Counted from the stretch's first letter, positions 18,374 through 27,388 are shown. The stretch: 64,000 bases of DNA from Marinoscillum pacificum (GCF_024714495.1 NZ_JAMZMJ010000006.1:310001-374000); one strand, 5' to 3'. Made by a program: numbers and translations. Notes: generated by a model from the letters alone, not told the origin.

Positions 18374-18410
18374 CCCGTAGCCCCTTCTACTCAAGGAGGG
18401 GTCAGAAGTG
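18374..18410. repeat. GC-rich hairpin repeat, copy 1
   Basis: CCCCTTCT (18381-18388) pairs with AGGAGGGG (18394-18401), an 8-bp stem with one G-T pair. It stands out from the AT-rich surroundings. The same core AAGGAGGGGT recurs in the same orientation at 18518. It lies within 25 bp of the DUF559 start codon. Confidence 0.6.
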
Positions 18411-18504
18411 CTTTAATTCAGTATGTTATCAATTCTTTTATGGTACTCTTATTTAAAAAATCATCGTTCCAGATGACACACCTAATTTTCAACAACAATC
18501 CATA

Positions 18505-18537
18505 AGCCCATCCTTTTAAAGGAGGGGTTGGGGAGGT
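18505..18537. repeat. GC-rich hairpin repeat, copy 2
   Basis: AGCCCATCCTTT followed by AAAGGAGGGGT forms a short dyad (TCCTTT/AAAGGA) and then a G-rich tail. It repeats the AGCCCn...AAGGAGGGGT skeleton of the copy about 125 bp away. The rest of the 18361-18598 interval is AT-rich with no open frame that I can support. Confidence 0.6.
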
Positions 18538-18598
18538 TCTAAATTGTTCAACATTAATTCAAATATGATTTTTCAAAAAATCAGAACCATACTCAGGT

Positions 18599-19177
18599 TT
18601 ATCTATCACACTCTACCACCTCAAATGGGGTAACTAAATAATCCAGGCTAATATCGTGGGGCTCAGCAAAAGTAAAATGATCAAAGGTTGGCCCCAAGTT
18701 TACTCCTACTTTCAACAAGTTTGACTGCATTTCTGTTAGCAATCGATCATAATAACCTTTGCCATAGCCTATTCGGTTCCCTTTTTTATCCGCAGCTAAT
18801 AGTGGAATAATCACAGCATCAATAGTGGACATATCGGCTTGCTCACCATTGACAGGAGTAGGAATGCCAAAACGATCGTTTTCGAAAATAAGCGACTCAT
18901 TATAGGTGTAGTGCGTCATGATTTTCCTCTCAAAATCAGTAGCGGAGACCACAACTGTCACTCCCGCTTCTACTAACAGCTCAATAACAGGCCAGGTATT
19001 GGGTTCATTATTCTTAGCAATGGGTAAGAAAACATGTACGCTGGTTACAGATTGCTGTTCCAAGAAATCAAACAAGCGATTGGTTAATGCAGCATTTCTA
19101 GACTCAAAAACTTCTGAATCTAGAAGTCTACGATTAAACAATACCCCTTTTCTTACCTTGGCTTTAGCATCAGACAT
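18599..19177 (-). CDS. 5-formyltetrahydrofolate cyclo-ligase
   Basis: Converts 5-formyl-THF to 5,10-methenyl-THF with ATP, in cytoplasmic one-carbon metabolism. 192 aa, the usual size. The N-terminal KAKVRKGVLFNRR matches the family start, and the signature GNRIGYGKGYYDRLL (about residues 130-145) forms the ATP/substrate loop. The ATG at 19177 shares its A with the TAA of bshC (TAATG), so translation is coupled to the upstream gene. Confidence 0.92.
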   Translation of the reverse strand: MSDAKAKVRKGVLFNRRLLDSEVFESRNAALTNRLFDFLEQQSVTSVHVFLPIAKNNEPNTWPVIELLVEAGVTVVVSATDFERKIMTHYTYNESLIFENDRFGIPTPVNGEQADMSTIDAVIIPLLAADKKGNRIGYGKGYYDRLLTEMQSNLLKVGVNLGPTFDHFTFAEPHDISLDYLVTPFEVVECDR

Positions 19178-20736
19178 TAAGCATCATGCAGTATATGAAA
19201 GCGATAATCAAACGCGTTAAATTTATCTAACAACTCAGGAATAAAGCCTTCGTGGTTCAATTGGAAATTTAAGAAATTATCATGTCGCTCCTGCAAGCTT
19301 CCATTAGGAAATAGCTTGTCTTTGATATTGTCAATTTGTGAAAGTGCGGTTTCGTTATTCTGCTCTTCAGCTTTCTTAAGGCGTTTAGAAATGGAGTCTA
19401 GAATTTTAAACCCTTTTGCCCCTTCAGCACCAATGAAACCAGTCAAAGATCCATCAATCGTCTCTGCCTTGGTCTTGATTTGCTCAAATAACTTTCCTAG
19501 CTCTGCACGTTCTTCTTTCAAGTCAAAATCACCTTGTCCATGCTGATCCAGATAGTCTTCTTTGAGCTTATTTGCACTTTTAAATAGATCTTTTTTAGTG
19601 AGGTTGAGCTTATCTATTTTCTTCTGAACAGCTTTGTTCACTACCATATTGAATACGCGTGGCATCAAAGCAGGGAAGAACGTTTCGTAATGATCAAATA
19701 CACCCTTCAGCTGTAGCCAGTAAGCGATTTCTGCAGGTCCACCACAGTAAGCCAGGTTAGGAAGAATGGTCTCCTGATATAGTGGGCGCATGATCACATT
19801 TGGACTAAAATTCTCCGGATGTGTCTTAATCTCTGCTTCCATTTCTGCAGCAGAGAAAACCTTTTCAGTGTTGAGCACTTTGAATAACTCTCCTTCTTTC
19901 ACTATCCGCTCACGAAGACCGTTTTGCATATAGAAGAAGTTGATTTCTCTGGAAAATGCCTGGTTTTTATACCCAGCAGCATCTAGCTCCTGAGATTTCG
20001 CTTCTACTAATCGATTGGAGTGATTTTCAAAAACTTCTTTCTCAATAACCGGAGCAAATAATCGCTTCAGTTTAGGGTTGTCCGCATCTACTACAACTAG
20101 TCCCTGATCCCCGAAGAGCTCATTGACATAGTATCTCACGGCATCTGCCAATGTATCGTGATCCAAATATGCTTGCTCAAACAATGGAACTGATTCTGGA
20201 AGCTGGTCAATTACGCTGTTTAGCGAATGCGGTTTCATCCGACCAACAGGGCCTTTTTGATCTGTCTTCCACTCGTATTTCTTACCAAAAAGATTGAAAT
20301 AGCTGATTTCATCCAAATCGTGATCTTCACTTGCCATCCAGTAAACTGGTACGAAGTGATATTCCGGATACTTTGCTTTCAGTGCTTTGCAGGCATTGAT
20401 CACTGTCACAATCTTGTAAATGAAATAAAGAGGACCAGTGAAAATATTTAGTTGATGACCTGTAGTAACGGTAAAAGTCTTGTCATTTCCCAGGCTATGG
20501 ATATTGAAATCCACCGCCTCATGCTTATCTAGCGGACCATATTGCCTATTTAGCACATGAACCAATATCGCACGATGGTCTTCACTCAGCGTTCGTTTGC
20601 TGATAAGTTGCTGGAAATTTTCCAGATCCGGGAATGCATTGTAAAAAGGAGTCAAAGACTCTTTTTTGTTGATATAATCTAAAAAGATTGGAGCAAAACA
20701 CTCCGTTTCGTCAAAGGGTACCGTTTCTAGTTTCAT
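19177..20736 (-). CDS. bshC: Bacillithiol biosynthesis cysteine-adding enzyme BshC
   Basis: Catalyses the last step of bacillithiol synthesis, ligation of cysteine to GlcN-malate. 519 aa, close to the usual ~540. Recognised by the Rossmann-like core: FTVTTGHQLNIFTGPLYFIY (about residues 91-110), VPVYWMASEDHDLDEI (about 131-146), and LAYCGGPAEIAYWLQLKGVF (about 337-356). A coiled-coil region rich in Lys/Glu follows (about 385-470). The middle gene of rimO-bshC-cyclo-ligase. With ypdA nearby it indicates that this organism uses bacillithiol; bshA and bshB must lie elsewhere. Confidence 0.94.
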   Translation of the reverse strand: MKLETVPFDETECFAPIFLDYINKKESLTPFYNAFPDLENFQQLISKRTLSEDHRAILVHVLNRQYGPLDKHEAVDFNIHSLGNDKTFTVTTGHQLNIFTGPLYFIYKIVTVINACKALKAKYPEYHFVPVYWMASEDHDLDEISYFNLFGKKYEWKTDQKGPVGRMKPHSLNSVIDQLPESVPLFEQAYLDHDTLADAVRYYVNELFGDQGLVVVDADNPKLKRLFAPVIEKEVFENHSNRLVEAKSQELDAAGYKNQAFSREINFFYMQNGLRERIVKEGELFKVLNTEKVFSAAEMEAEIKTHPENFSPNVIMRPLYQETILPNLAYCGGPAEIAYWLQLKGVFDHYETFFPALMPRVFNMVVNKAVQKKIDKLNLTKKDLFKSANKLKEDYLDQHGQGDFDLKEERAELGKLFEQIKTKAETIDGSLTGFIGAEGAKGFKILDSISKRLKKAEEQNNETALSQIDNIKDKLFPNGSLQERHDNFLNFQLNHEGFIPELLDKFNAFDYRFHILHDA

Positions 20737-20768
20737 CGGCTATAAATCCGTTGTGCGATTTTCAGTTT

Positions 20769-22082
20769 TTATTTTACTGGTACTCCGTAAAGATCAAACG
20801 GGCTTGCGCTGGTGATTTTAATATTAGCGAAATCTCCTAGACGTAGATAATGTTCGTTGGCATCAATTAATACCTCATTATCCACCTCTGGTGAGTCGTG
20901 TTCAGTTCGTCCAATAAATTGTCCAGCCTCTTTTCGGTCGATTAAGACTTTGAATGTTTTGCCTACTTTTTGGTTGTTGATCTCTTCAGAAATACTTTCC
21001 TGTACTTCCATAACGCGTTCAGCCCTCTGAAGTTTAATTTCTTCCGGGACATTATCCTCCATACTGAATGCATGGGTATTGTCCTCGTGTGAATAAGGAA
21101 AAACTCCGAGTCGCTCGAATCGTGATTTCTCGACGAAATCTAGCATATCCTCAAATTCTTTTTCCGTTTCACCAGGGTGACCTGTGATTAATGTCGTGCG
21201 GATAGCAATATCCGGCACTCTATCGCGAATGGTATTTAATAAACGTTCGGTTTTTTCTCTTGTAGTTCCTCTACGCATGATTTTGAGCATTTCAGTGCTA
21301 CCATGCTGTAGCGGAATATCCAGATAGTTGCAGATATTACTTCGGTTAGCCATCACGTCCAACACGTCTTCTGGGAATCCTGTTGGGAATGCGTAGTGTA
21401 GTCTGATCCAATCCAGTCCATCTACATCAGCCAGACGATCCATCAATTCAGCCAGATTTCTCTTTTTGTACAGGTCCAACCCGTAATAAGTGGAGTCCTG
21501 TGCGATCAAAAGAATTTCTTTGGTGCCATTTTTAACCAATGACTGAGCTTCCTGCACGATCTGTTCCATTGGTTTCGAGACGTGTTTACCTCGCATTAGT
21601 GGTATTGCACAGAAGCTACATGGTCTGTCACAACCTTCTGATATTTTCAAATAAGCGTAATGTTGATCAGTAGTGGTGATACGCTCACCTAACAACTCGT
21701 GCTTATAATCTGCTTTAAATTTTTTGAGCAAAAGCGGAAGCTCCATCGTTCCAAACCAGGAATCAACCTGTGGTATCTCGTTTTGCAGATCTTCTCTGTA
21801 TCGCTGAGAAAGACATCCGGTTACGTATACCTTATCAACCAAGCCTTCTTCTTTCGCATCTACATATCGCAGGATGGTATCGATAGATTCTTGCTTTGCA
21901 TTGTCGATAAATCCGCACGTATTGATAATGATGATATTGGAGTCATCTTTTACAGACTCGTGCGTCACATCGATATCGTTTCCCCTCAGTTGAGTTAACA
22001 TTACTTCCGAGTCTACCAGGTTTTTGGAGCAGCCCAGAGTCACAATGTTTACCTTATCCTTCTTGATCTTTTTAGTCTTCAC
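20769..22082 (-). CDS. rimO: Ribosomal protein S12 (aspartate-89) methylthiotransferase RimO
   Basis: Radical SAM methylthiotransferase of 437 aa. The N-terminal UPF0004 domain carries cysteines in VTLGCSKNLVDSEV, INTCGFIDNAKQES and VTGCLSQRY (second [4Fe-4S] cluster). The radical SAM cluster motif is SEGCDRPCSFCAIPLMRGK (about residues 148-166), followed by LLIAQDSTYYGLDLY, typical of RimO rather than MiaB. The C-terminal TRAM domain includes GRTEHDSPEVDNEV. The start is GTG at 22082; the N-terminus KKIKKDKVNIVTLGC is typical. It leads the operon with bshC, 32 bp away. Confidence 0.95.
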   Translation of the reverse strand: MKTKKIKKDKVNIVTLGCSKNLVDSEVMLTQLRGNDIDVTHESVKDDSNIIIINTCGFIDNAKQESIDTILRYVDAKEEGLVDKVYVTGCLSQRYREDLQNEIPQVDSWFGTMELPLLLKKFKADYKHELLGERITTTDQHYAYLKISEGCDRPCSFCAIPLMRGKHVSKPMEQIVQEAQSLVKNGTKEILLIAQDSTYYGLDLYKKRNLAELMDRLADVDGLDWIRLHYAFPTGFPEDVLDVMANRSNICNYLDIPLQHGSTEMLKIMRRGTTREKTERLLNTIRDRVPDIAIRTTLITGHPGETEKEFEDMLDFVEKSRFERLGVFPYSHEDNTHAFSMEDNVPEEIKLQRAERVMEVQESISEEINNQKVGKTFKVLIDRKEAGQFIGRTEHDSPEVDNEVLIDANEHYLRLGDFANIKITSASPFDLYGVPVK

Positions 22083-22182
22083 GCCGTATGCTTTTCAATA
22101 ATCTGCAAAGCTAATACAAAATGAGGCCTATAATAAGTTCAATAGTTATTGGTTATTATAACTTTACGGCCATTCTGAAAGT

Positions 22183-22659
22183 ATGAGAAAAGGACTATTC
22201 ATAGTTATAGGGGTTTGGTTGGCGATTGCCAGCTGCCAGGAAATCAAGGATTGTGAGCTGGAATCCAGCACGGAGTATGCCTGGGTGTACTTTTATGAAG
22301 CTGATTCTGTGGAGCAGTATGAGAAAACAGTGGCTTTTTCTTTAGTACAAGAGGAGTCTAGTGAATATTATTTATTTAGCACACTAGATGACGACACTGT
22401 AGCATACGATACCACTACGTACATGCCGCTTTTGCTAAATGGTGAAACACATGAAGTGAAATACCTATTCGATACCGATTCCATCCAATATGAATTAACT
22501 ATGCTGTACGAGCCACATCTCAGAATTTATTATGATGAATGTGAACCGGTATATAGTTTCAAGCTAGATTCTGTATATAGTCCAGATTTTGATTCTGTGG
22601 TGCTGGTAAATAGGAATGTTGATATTGCAGTGGGAACTAACGTGGAGGTGTATTTCTAA
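22183..22659 (+). CDS. DUF6452 family lipoprotein
   Basis: 158 aa. Lipoprotein signal with lipobox IASC (Cys about residue 18), then a small beta-rich domain with the family pattern of an early Cys (CELESSTEYAWVYFYE) and a late Cys (YYDECEPVYSFKL). The family occurs in Bacteroidota and has no known function. Its stop and the next ATG share one base (TAATG), so it is translationally coupled to the DUF6048 gene, the usual partner. A TAACTTTA box at 22159-22166 may be its -7 element. Confidence 0.78.
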   Translation: MRKGLFIVIGVWLAIASCQEIKDCELESSTEYAWVYFYEADSVEQYEKTVAFSLVQEESSEYYLFSTLDDDTVAYDTTTYMPLLLNGETHEVKYLFDTDSIQYELTMLYEPHLRIYYDECEPVYSFKLDSVYSPDFDSVVLVNRNVDIAVGTNVEVYF

Positions 22660-23447
22660 TGATCAGAAAACTAGTCATAATCGCGTTCTTCTCACTTGGT
22701 TTAACCCAATTGTCAATTGGCCAGGGCTTGCAAAATCGAGTCAATCAGGCAACTGGAGCTGCGAGATCTTCTGGAGGAAAACAGATGTCTGTGTCTGAAA
22801 TGCGTAAAAATCGCAAAAAGATTCCTCGTGATTGGGCGCCTTCTATGGTCAAGATCAATTATGATATGGTGCCTGCGTTTTCTACGGTCTTTGGTGCAGA
22901 GCGAACAGGACAAGGTTTTCAAGCCAGTATCGATTTTGATCAATTCTTTTTCACTGCCGAATATGGGCAAGAATCTACCAATCGAGGCGAGATCTTCGAT
23001 TATAGTAGCGACGGGACTTATTTCAGCTTCGGTCCGGAGGTAAACTTTCTAAGACAAAATAAAGAAGGTCACGGCATTGTCTTTGGACTAAGATATGCGC
23101 ATGCTAATTACAGTGATCAGCTACGATATACCAGAACTGGTGATGCCTGGGGAGATGGCAATCAGGAAAGATTAGTAACTGCTGAAAATCCTGATTTAAA
23201 AGCCAACTGGATGGAGTTTACACTTGGACTTACCGCCAAAGTTTGGAAAGATTTGTACATGGGTTATACGGTTCGTTACAAAGTCCTAAGACAAGTCAAA
23301 GGAGTCGGAGAATTTGCTCCTTATGACGTGGCAGGGTTTGGCCTTTATGAAGATAATACTGCGGTACGCTTCAATTACTACGTTGGCTGGGCCATTAGAT
23401 GGCGTGAAAAGCAACAGCTAATTCCGGGTTTGCCAGCTGTTAAATAA
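22659..23447 (+). CDS. DUF6048 family protein, probable outer-membrane barrel
   Basis: 262 aa with an N-terminal signal peptide (about residues 1-21). The mature part has alternating aromatic strands and reads as a small beta-barrel: VNFLRQNKEGHGIVFGLRYA, MEFTLGLTAKVWKDLYMGYT and FNYYVGWAIRWRE. It is the expected partner of the DUF6452 lipoprotein just upstream. Function unknown; a surface role is inferred from signal peptide and barrel pattern only. Confidence 0.75.
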   Translation: MIRKLVIIAFFSLGLTQLSIGQGLQNRVNQATGAARSSGGKQMSVSEMRKNRKKIPRDWAPSMVKINYDMVPAFSTVFGAERTGQGFQASIDFDQFFFTAEYGQESTNRGEIFDYSSDGTYFSFGPEVNFLRQNKEGHGIVFGLRYAHANYSDQLRYTRTGDAWGDGNQERLVTAENPDLKANWMEFTLGLTAKVWKDLYMGYTVRYKVLRQVKGVGEFAPYDVAGFGLYEDNTAVRFNYYVGWAIRWREKQQLIPGLPAVK

Positions 23448-23558
23448 ACCTGCCGAAATAAAATTATAAGAGAGAACCTTCGAGTTTTGGAATAAATCTC
23501 TGTAAATGTCGAGGATAGCTGATACTGCTTAATTATCTTCTGTCTAGATTAGTTAAGC

Positions 23559-24350
23559 GTGAAAAAAATTTCCATCCTCATATTCCTCTTAGGTTTTTCG
23601 AGTGTACTAAAAGCTCAAATTCAACAATATTATGGTGCTTGGTTTAATAGTGCAGATGATTTGATGATCATATACGATACTGCTTTCACCTCACTAAATG
23701 AGAGTTTGATTGACATCAATGGTCATATCACTGCGATGAAAGTGAATTTAAGCAATGACACATTGGAATTTTGGAAAGAAAATCAACATTATGGCTTCGT
23801 GATTGAAGAGCAAAAACCTGGTTTTATGTCTTTAATGCCAATCTCAAGTCAATCAAAAGTTGCCTTTAACGAGAAATCGGTGGTTTTTTACAGGGATTAT
23901 TCTTTTGAAAGTCCATTCAGCTTGAAACAGCTTATTTATAGAGATTCTTGTCGAGGACATTACAAACCATGCACTTTGTGCAATGTGGAAATAAATAATG
24001 AAGGTGAAATTCGAGTCATTAAAGCAGATGAGCGATGGAACTTAAAAGAAGAATCATCCGACCGAAATTATTTGTCTGGTCAACTAGATAGTGCCTCATT
24101 GCTAAAATTAAAATACTTATTAAGATTAACGGGTTTACATCGTTATGATTTTCAAGTGGAATATAATCCTTTCAATGCCCTTCAAATCAACAGTAGAAGT
24201 ATAAAATATTATGAGGTTGAATTGGAAGATAAGACAGTGAATTTCTCAACTCCACTAAATCCAATTCAACTGCGGGAACTTAACTATTTCCTTTACCAAC
24301 TGTGTCATGAATTTAATTCATTGGGTAAGGTTGGTCGTGAAGTAGATTAA
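23559..24350 (+). CDS. Unknown secreted or periplasmic protein
   Basis: 263 aa; I do not recognise the family. A signal peptide (KKISILIFLLGFSSVLKAQ) follows a GTG start; no ATG is available nearby. The middle has a cysteine cluster (RDSCRGHYKPCTLCNVE, about residues 128-144) that could bind metal or form disulfides. Upstream 23448-23558 shows no clear promoter. The following gene is 32 bp away on the same strand and may be co-transcribed. Confidence 0.65.
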   Translation: MKKISILIFLLGFSSVLKAQIQQYYGAWFNSADDLMIIYDTAFTSLNESLIDINGHITAMKVNLSNDTLEFWKENQHYGFVIEEQKPGFMSLMPISSQSKVAFNEKSVVFYRDYSFESPFSLKQLIYRDSCRGHYKPCTLCNVEINNEGEIRVIKADERWNLKEESSDRNYLSGQLDSASLLKLKYLLRLTGLHRYDFQVEYNPFNALQINSRSIKYYEVELEDKTVNFSTPLNPIQLRELNYFLYQLCHEFNSLGKVGREVD

Positions 24351-24382
24351 GAAATACGATAATATTTTAATAGTAGGAATTT

Positions 24383-24865
24383 ATGGCAACCAATAAATCA
24401 ATTTATTTTCAGGCATTGGAGTACTTGGTTGAAAATGATTTGAAGTCAAGTCCAAAGAAAGAATTATTAATCAGCTATAAATATGATGGACTAAATTTCA
24501 TGCCGCCAAGGTCAATATCGGGTTTCAAAGTAAAATTTTTGAAGGACTCAGGTAAGCCAGACGATTTACACTTCATAAATGGCTTCTCGAGGATATTTGA
24601 AATTGAACCAATCGATGTTTTAGAGGAGACGTTACAACTAAAAATCAATGTCTTACTGAGCTTGAATTCTAATAAGTCAAATTTTGATGCATTGATCCAA
24701 ACATTGCTGCCTCACGAGCAAGAAAAAGTGCTCCATTTAGTTGAGGCTAATCAAAATAATATCAATTTATTGATGAATATTGAATGGCATCGATTTGAGT
24801 TTCAGCTTAATAGTGATCAAGGACAGTTTATTCTTTCTAATCACGAACGGGTCATTATTAATTGA
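24383..24865 (+). CDS. Protein of unknown function
   Basis: 160 aa, no recognised family, no signal peptide or membrane segment. It reads as mixed alpha/beta, with a middle region rich in Leu/Asn (LQLKINVLLSLNSNKSNFDA). Base composition is AT-rich, like the preceding gene, and both differ somewhat from the flanking housekeeping genes, so the pair could be a recent insertion. Convergent with the DUF721 gene. Confidence 0.6.
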   Translation: MATNKSIYFQALEYLVENDLKSSPKKELLISYKYDGLNFMPPRSISGFKVKFLKDSGKPDDLHFINGFSRIFEIEPIDVLEETLQLKINVLLSLNSNKSNFDALIQTLLPHEQEKVLHLVEANQNNINLLMNIEWHRFEFQLNSDQGQFILSNHERVIIN

Positions 24866-24882
24866 TTATTGAATCTATGAGG

Positions 24883-25167
24883 TTAAATAAACCTGATATC
24901 ATTAAATAGATCTCCAAAGTCCTTTTGGAGTAAGCCCTTCACTTTCTCTTTGTTGTTGGTTAGCTCTTGTTTCAGTGGTGCTGAAGTCAATTTCACAAAA
25001 AGAATTTTGTTGGCTACATAGACAGAAGAGGTTCTTGAAGCGATTGGAGTACCTACTAGATCTCCCCATGATTCAGCTAAGAGCTTTTCACGATACTTGG
25101 TATCCAATTTTTCGTTGACTAAAAATTTCCTGAATGCGTTGGTAAATGAATTAGACTGCTCGCTCAT
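24883..25167 (-). CDS. DUF721 (DciA-like) protein
   Basis: 94 aa DUF721 domain: YREKLLAESWGDLVGTPIAS and VYVANKILFVKLTSAPLKQE. DciA proteins of this family load the DnaB helicase in bacteria that lack DnaC or DnaI; whether this short Bacteroidota form does so is inference. It overlaps the end of recF by 4 bp (ATGA), and neighbouring replication/repair genes support a DNA role. Confidence 0.85.
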   Translation of the reverse strand: MSEQSNSFTNAFRKFLVNEKLDTKYREKLLAESWGDLVGTPIASRTSSVYVANKILFVKLTSAPLKQELTNNKEKVKGLLQKDFGDLFNDIRFI

Positions 25168-26261
25168 ATCAATTCTCCGTTTTCTATTTCAAAAAAGCTT
25201 ACCTGCTCTTTGCCCTCAAAAAAGGCTTTGGAACGCTCGATTCTTGCATCTGTGATGAAAATCTGTGAGAAGCGCTCCTTATCAGTTAGCAAATTTACAA
25301 GGCTTTCGATTCGTTGGTCATCCAATTTGTCAAAAATATCATCCAGCAGTAAAAGTGGATTAAATCCTTTGAGTGATTTCAAGTAATCATACTCCGCTAG
25401 TTTCAAAGCGAGGATGAAAGATTTTTGCTGACCTTGCGAACCAAATTTTTTGATTGGACGATCATTGAGTTTAAAAACATAATCGTCTTTCTGAGCACCC
25501 ATGGTGGTACGTTCCAGAATAATATCTTTTTCAAGAGCTTCTTTAAAAAGATGCTCAAAATCGTCTTTGACCACATTGGATCTGTAGGATATTATCGGAC
25601 TCTCGGCACCATCAAAAATCAATTCATAGTTTTTCTGGAAGTATGGAATAAATTGTTTGATGAACTCAGCCCGTTTAACAGCAACGGATTTAAAAAGAGG
25701 CAATAAAGATTCGTCATAGACCGCCAGCAATTGCTTGTTGAGACTTCTTCTTCCTGCATTTTGTTTCAAGAAGCTGTTGCGCTGCTTGAGTAGGCGCTGC
25801 ATGGCCATCAAATCTTCCAGATAGCTTCTGTCATGCTGTGAAATCACACTGTCAAAAAACTTTCTTCGAACTTCACTTCCTTCCTTGATGATTTCGGTAT
25901 CGTCTGGTGTGATCAAAACAGAAGGCACCATACCAATATGGTCACTTAGTTTTTCTAGTTCCTTACCATCTACCTTCACAATCTTTTTTTTACCCTGCTC
26001 CAGGTAGCAATTCACGGCGTGTTCCTTGTCAATAATTTCCAATTTGCTGTTGATGGCAAAAAAAGGTTGCTCGTGGGTAATGTTTTGCTGATCTACCGTG
26101 TTCAGCGCGCTGCGAGTCATCGAAATGTAGTGTAGGGCGTCCAGGAGGTTGGTTTTGCCCATTCCATTTTTCCCAACGATACAATTAATTCCAGCCGAAA
26201 ACTCGACGCTCAGCGCCAGATAATTTTTAAAATGTGTGAGTTTAAGACTTAAGAGCTTCAT
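25164..26261 (-). CDS. recF: DNA replication/repair protein RecF
   Basis: SMC-like ATPase of about 365 aa that helps load RecA at ssDNA gaps. Walker A is IVGKNGMGKTNLLDALHYIS near the N-terminus, and Walker B is FNPLLLLDDIFDKLDDQRIE near residue 310. The ABC-like signature region KKFGSQGQQKSFILALKLAE precedes it. The frame is open for 24 more codons upstream, but the ATG at 26261 (MKLLSLKLTHFKNY) matches the family start and a -7 box lies at 26322-26329. Co-transcribed with DUF721; divergent from pdhA. Confidence 0.95.
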   Translation of the reverse strand: MKLLSLKLTHFKNYLALSVEFSAGINCIVGKNGMGKTNLLDALHYISMTRSALNTVDQQNITHEQPFFAINSKLEIIDKEHAVNCYLEQGKKKIVKVDGKELEKLSDHIGMVPSVLITPDDTEIIKEGSEVRRKFFDSVISQHDRSYLEDLMAMQRLLKQRNSFLKQNAGRRSLNKQLLAVYDESLLPLFKSVAVKRAEFIKQFIPYFQKNYELIFDGAESPIISYRSNVVKDDFEHLFKEALEKDIILERTTMGAQKDDYVFKLNDRPIKKFGSQGQQKSFILALKLAEYDYLKSLKGFNPLLLLDDIFDKLDDQRIESLVNLLTDKERFSQIFITDARIERSKAFFEGKEQVSFFEIENGELI

Positions 26262-26321
26262 AGATTTTGCAGCAAGGCCTTTTTCGGTTAATTTCGCAAG
26301 GCTTGAAGGACACTGAAAGCG

Positions 26322-26329
26322 CAAAACTA
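26322..26329 (-). promoter_or_regulatory. Candidate -7 box for recF
   Basis: Reads TAGTTTTG on the minus strand, a full match to TAnnTTTG, about 60 bases upstream of the recF ATG. It also shows that the longer open frame upstream of that ATG is not the real start. No convincing -33 element. Confidence 0.45.
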
Positions 26330-26355
26330 ACATTAGACAGTAAGCTTATTTGCAC

Positions 26356-27369
26356 ATGGCAGCCAAATCAAAGACAAAAAAAGAAGAATTCAGCAAAGAG
26401 CAGTACATGGAATGGTACGAGTCCATGTTGTTCATGAGGAGATTTGAGGAAAAAGCTGGTCAACTTTATGGACAGCAAAAGATCCGTGGATTCTGCCATT
26501 TATATATTGGACAAGAGGCTTGTGTCTCTGGTGCAGTATCGGCATTGAAAAAAGGAGATAAATACATTACAGCATATAGAGACCATGCTCACCCAATTGC
26601 ACTAGGATCTGATCCAAAAGCAATTATGGCAGAGCTTTATGGTAAAGTAACCGGTATCTCTAAAGGTAAAGGTGGTTCTATGCACATGTTTGACAAAGAG
26701 AATGGTTTCTTTGGTGGACATGGTATCGTAGGAGGACAGATTCCTTTGGGTACAGGTATTGGTTTTGCTGAAAAATATAGTGGTACAGATAACCTATGTA
26801 TGTGTTACATGGGTGATGGTGCAGTTCGTCAGGGGGCTTTCCACGAAGCATTGAACCTTGCGATGACCATGAAGCTTCCAGTGATTTTCTGTATAGAAAA
26901 CAATGGTTATGCGATGGGTACCTCTGTAAAAAGAACTTCTAACGTTACAGACCTGTATGTACTAGGTGAGGCGTATGACATGCCTTCATCAGCAGTAGAT
27001 GCAATGTCTGTAGAAGCAGTTCACCATGCGGTAGCTGAGGCTGCAGAAAGAGCAAGAAAAGGTGACGGCCCTACTTTGTTGGAGTTCAGAACTTACCGAT
27101 ACAAAGGACACTCAATGTCTGACCCTGCTAAATACAGAACCAAAGAGGAGCTTGAAGAATACAAGAAAAAAGATCCTATCGAGCAGGTAAAAGATGTGAT
27201 CCTTAAAAAGAAGTGGTCTACAGAAGAAGACCTGAAAGCTTTGGATAAGAAATTGAAGGAGGATGTGATGGAATGTGTTGATTTTGCTGAAAAATCAGAC
27301 TGGCCACCTGCATCTGACGCGTACACAGACGTTTACGCAGAAGAAAATTATCCTTACGTGACGGATTAA
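26356..27369 (+). CDS. pdhA: Pyruvate dehydrogenase E1 component, alpha subunit
   Basis: Thiamine-diphosphate-dependent decarboxylase subunit of the pyruvate dehydrogenase complex, 337 aa. The TPP/Mg motif is GDGAVRQGAFHEALNLAM with the closing IENNGYAMGTSVKRTSN. The substrate-side pattern RRFEEKAGQLYGQQKIRGF and the phosphorylation-loop region FRTYRYKGHSMSDPAKYR are typical of PdhA. An in-frame TTG at 26350 exists, but the ATG at 26356 is the natural start. The beta and E2 subunits are not adjacent. A branched-chain 2-oxoacid E1 is less likely from these motifs. Confidence 0.94.
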   Translation: MAAKSKTKKEEFSKEQYMEWYESMLFMRRFEEKAGQLYGQQKIRGFCHLYIGQEACVSGAVSALKKGDKYITAYRDHAHPIALGSDPKAIMAELYGKVTGISKGKGGSMHMFDKENGFFGGHGIVGGQIPLGTGIGFAEKYSGTDNLCMCYMGDGAVRQGAFHEALNLAMTMKLPVIFCIENNGYAMGTSVKRTSNVTDLYVLGEAYDMPSSAVDAMSVEAVHHAVAEAAERARKGDGPTLLEFRTYRYKGHSMSDPAKYRTKEELEEYKKKDPIEQVKDVILKKKWSTEEDLKALDKKLKEDVMECVDFAEKSDWPPASDAYTDVYAEENYPYVTD

Positions 27370-27380
27370 TGCAAAAAGTA

Positions 27381-27388
27381 TATCTTTG
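27381..27388 (+). promoter_or_regulatory. -7 box for the TPR membrane protein gene
   Basis: TATCTTTG, followed by CG, is a textbook Bacteroidota -7 element, 26 bases before the ATG at 27414 and just after the pdhA stop. This gives the next gene its own promoter. Confidence 0.6.
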
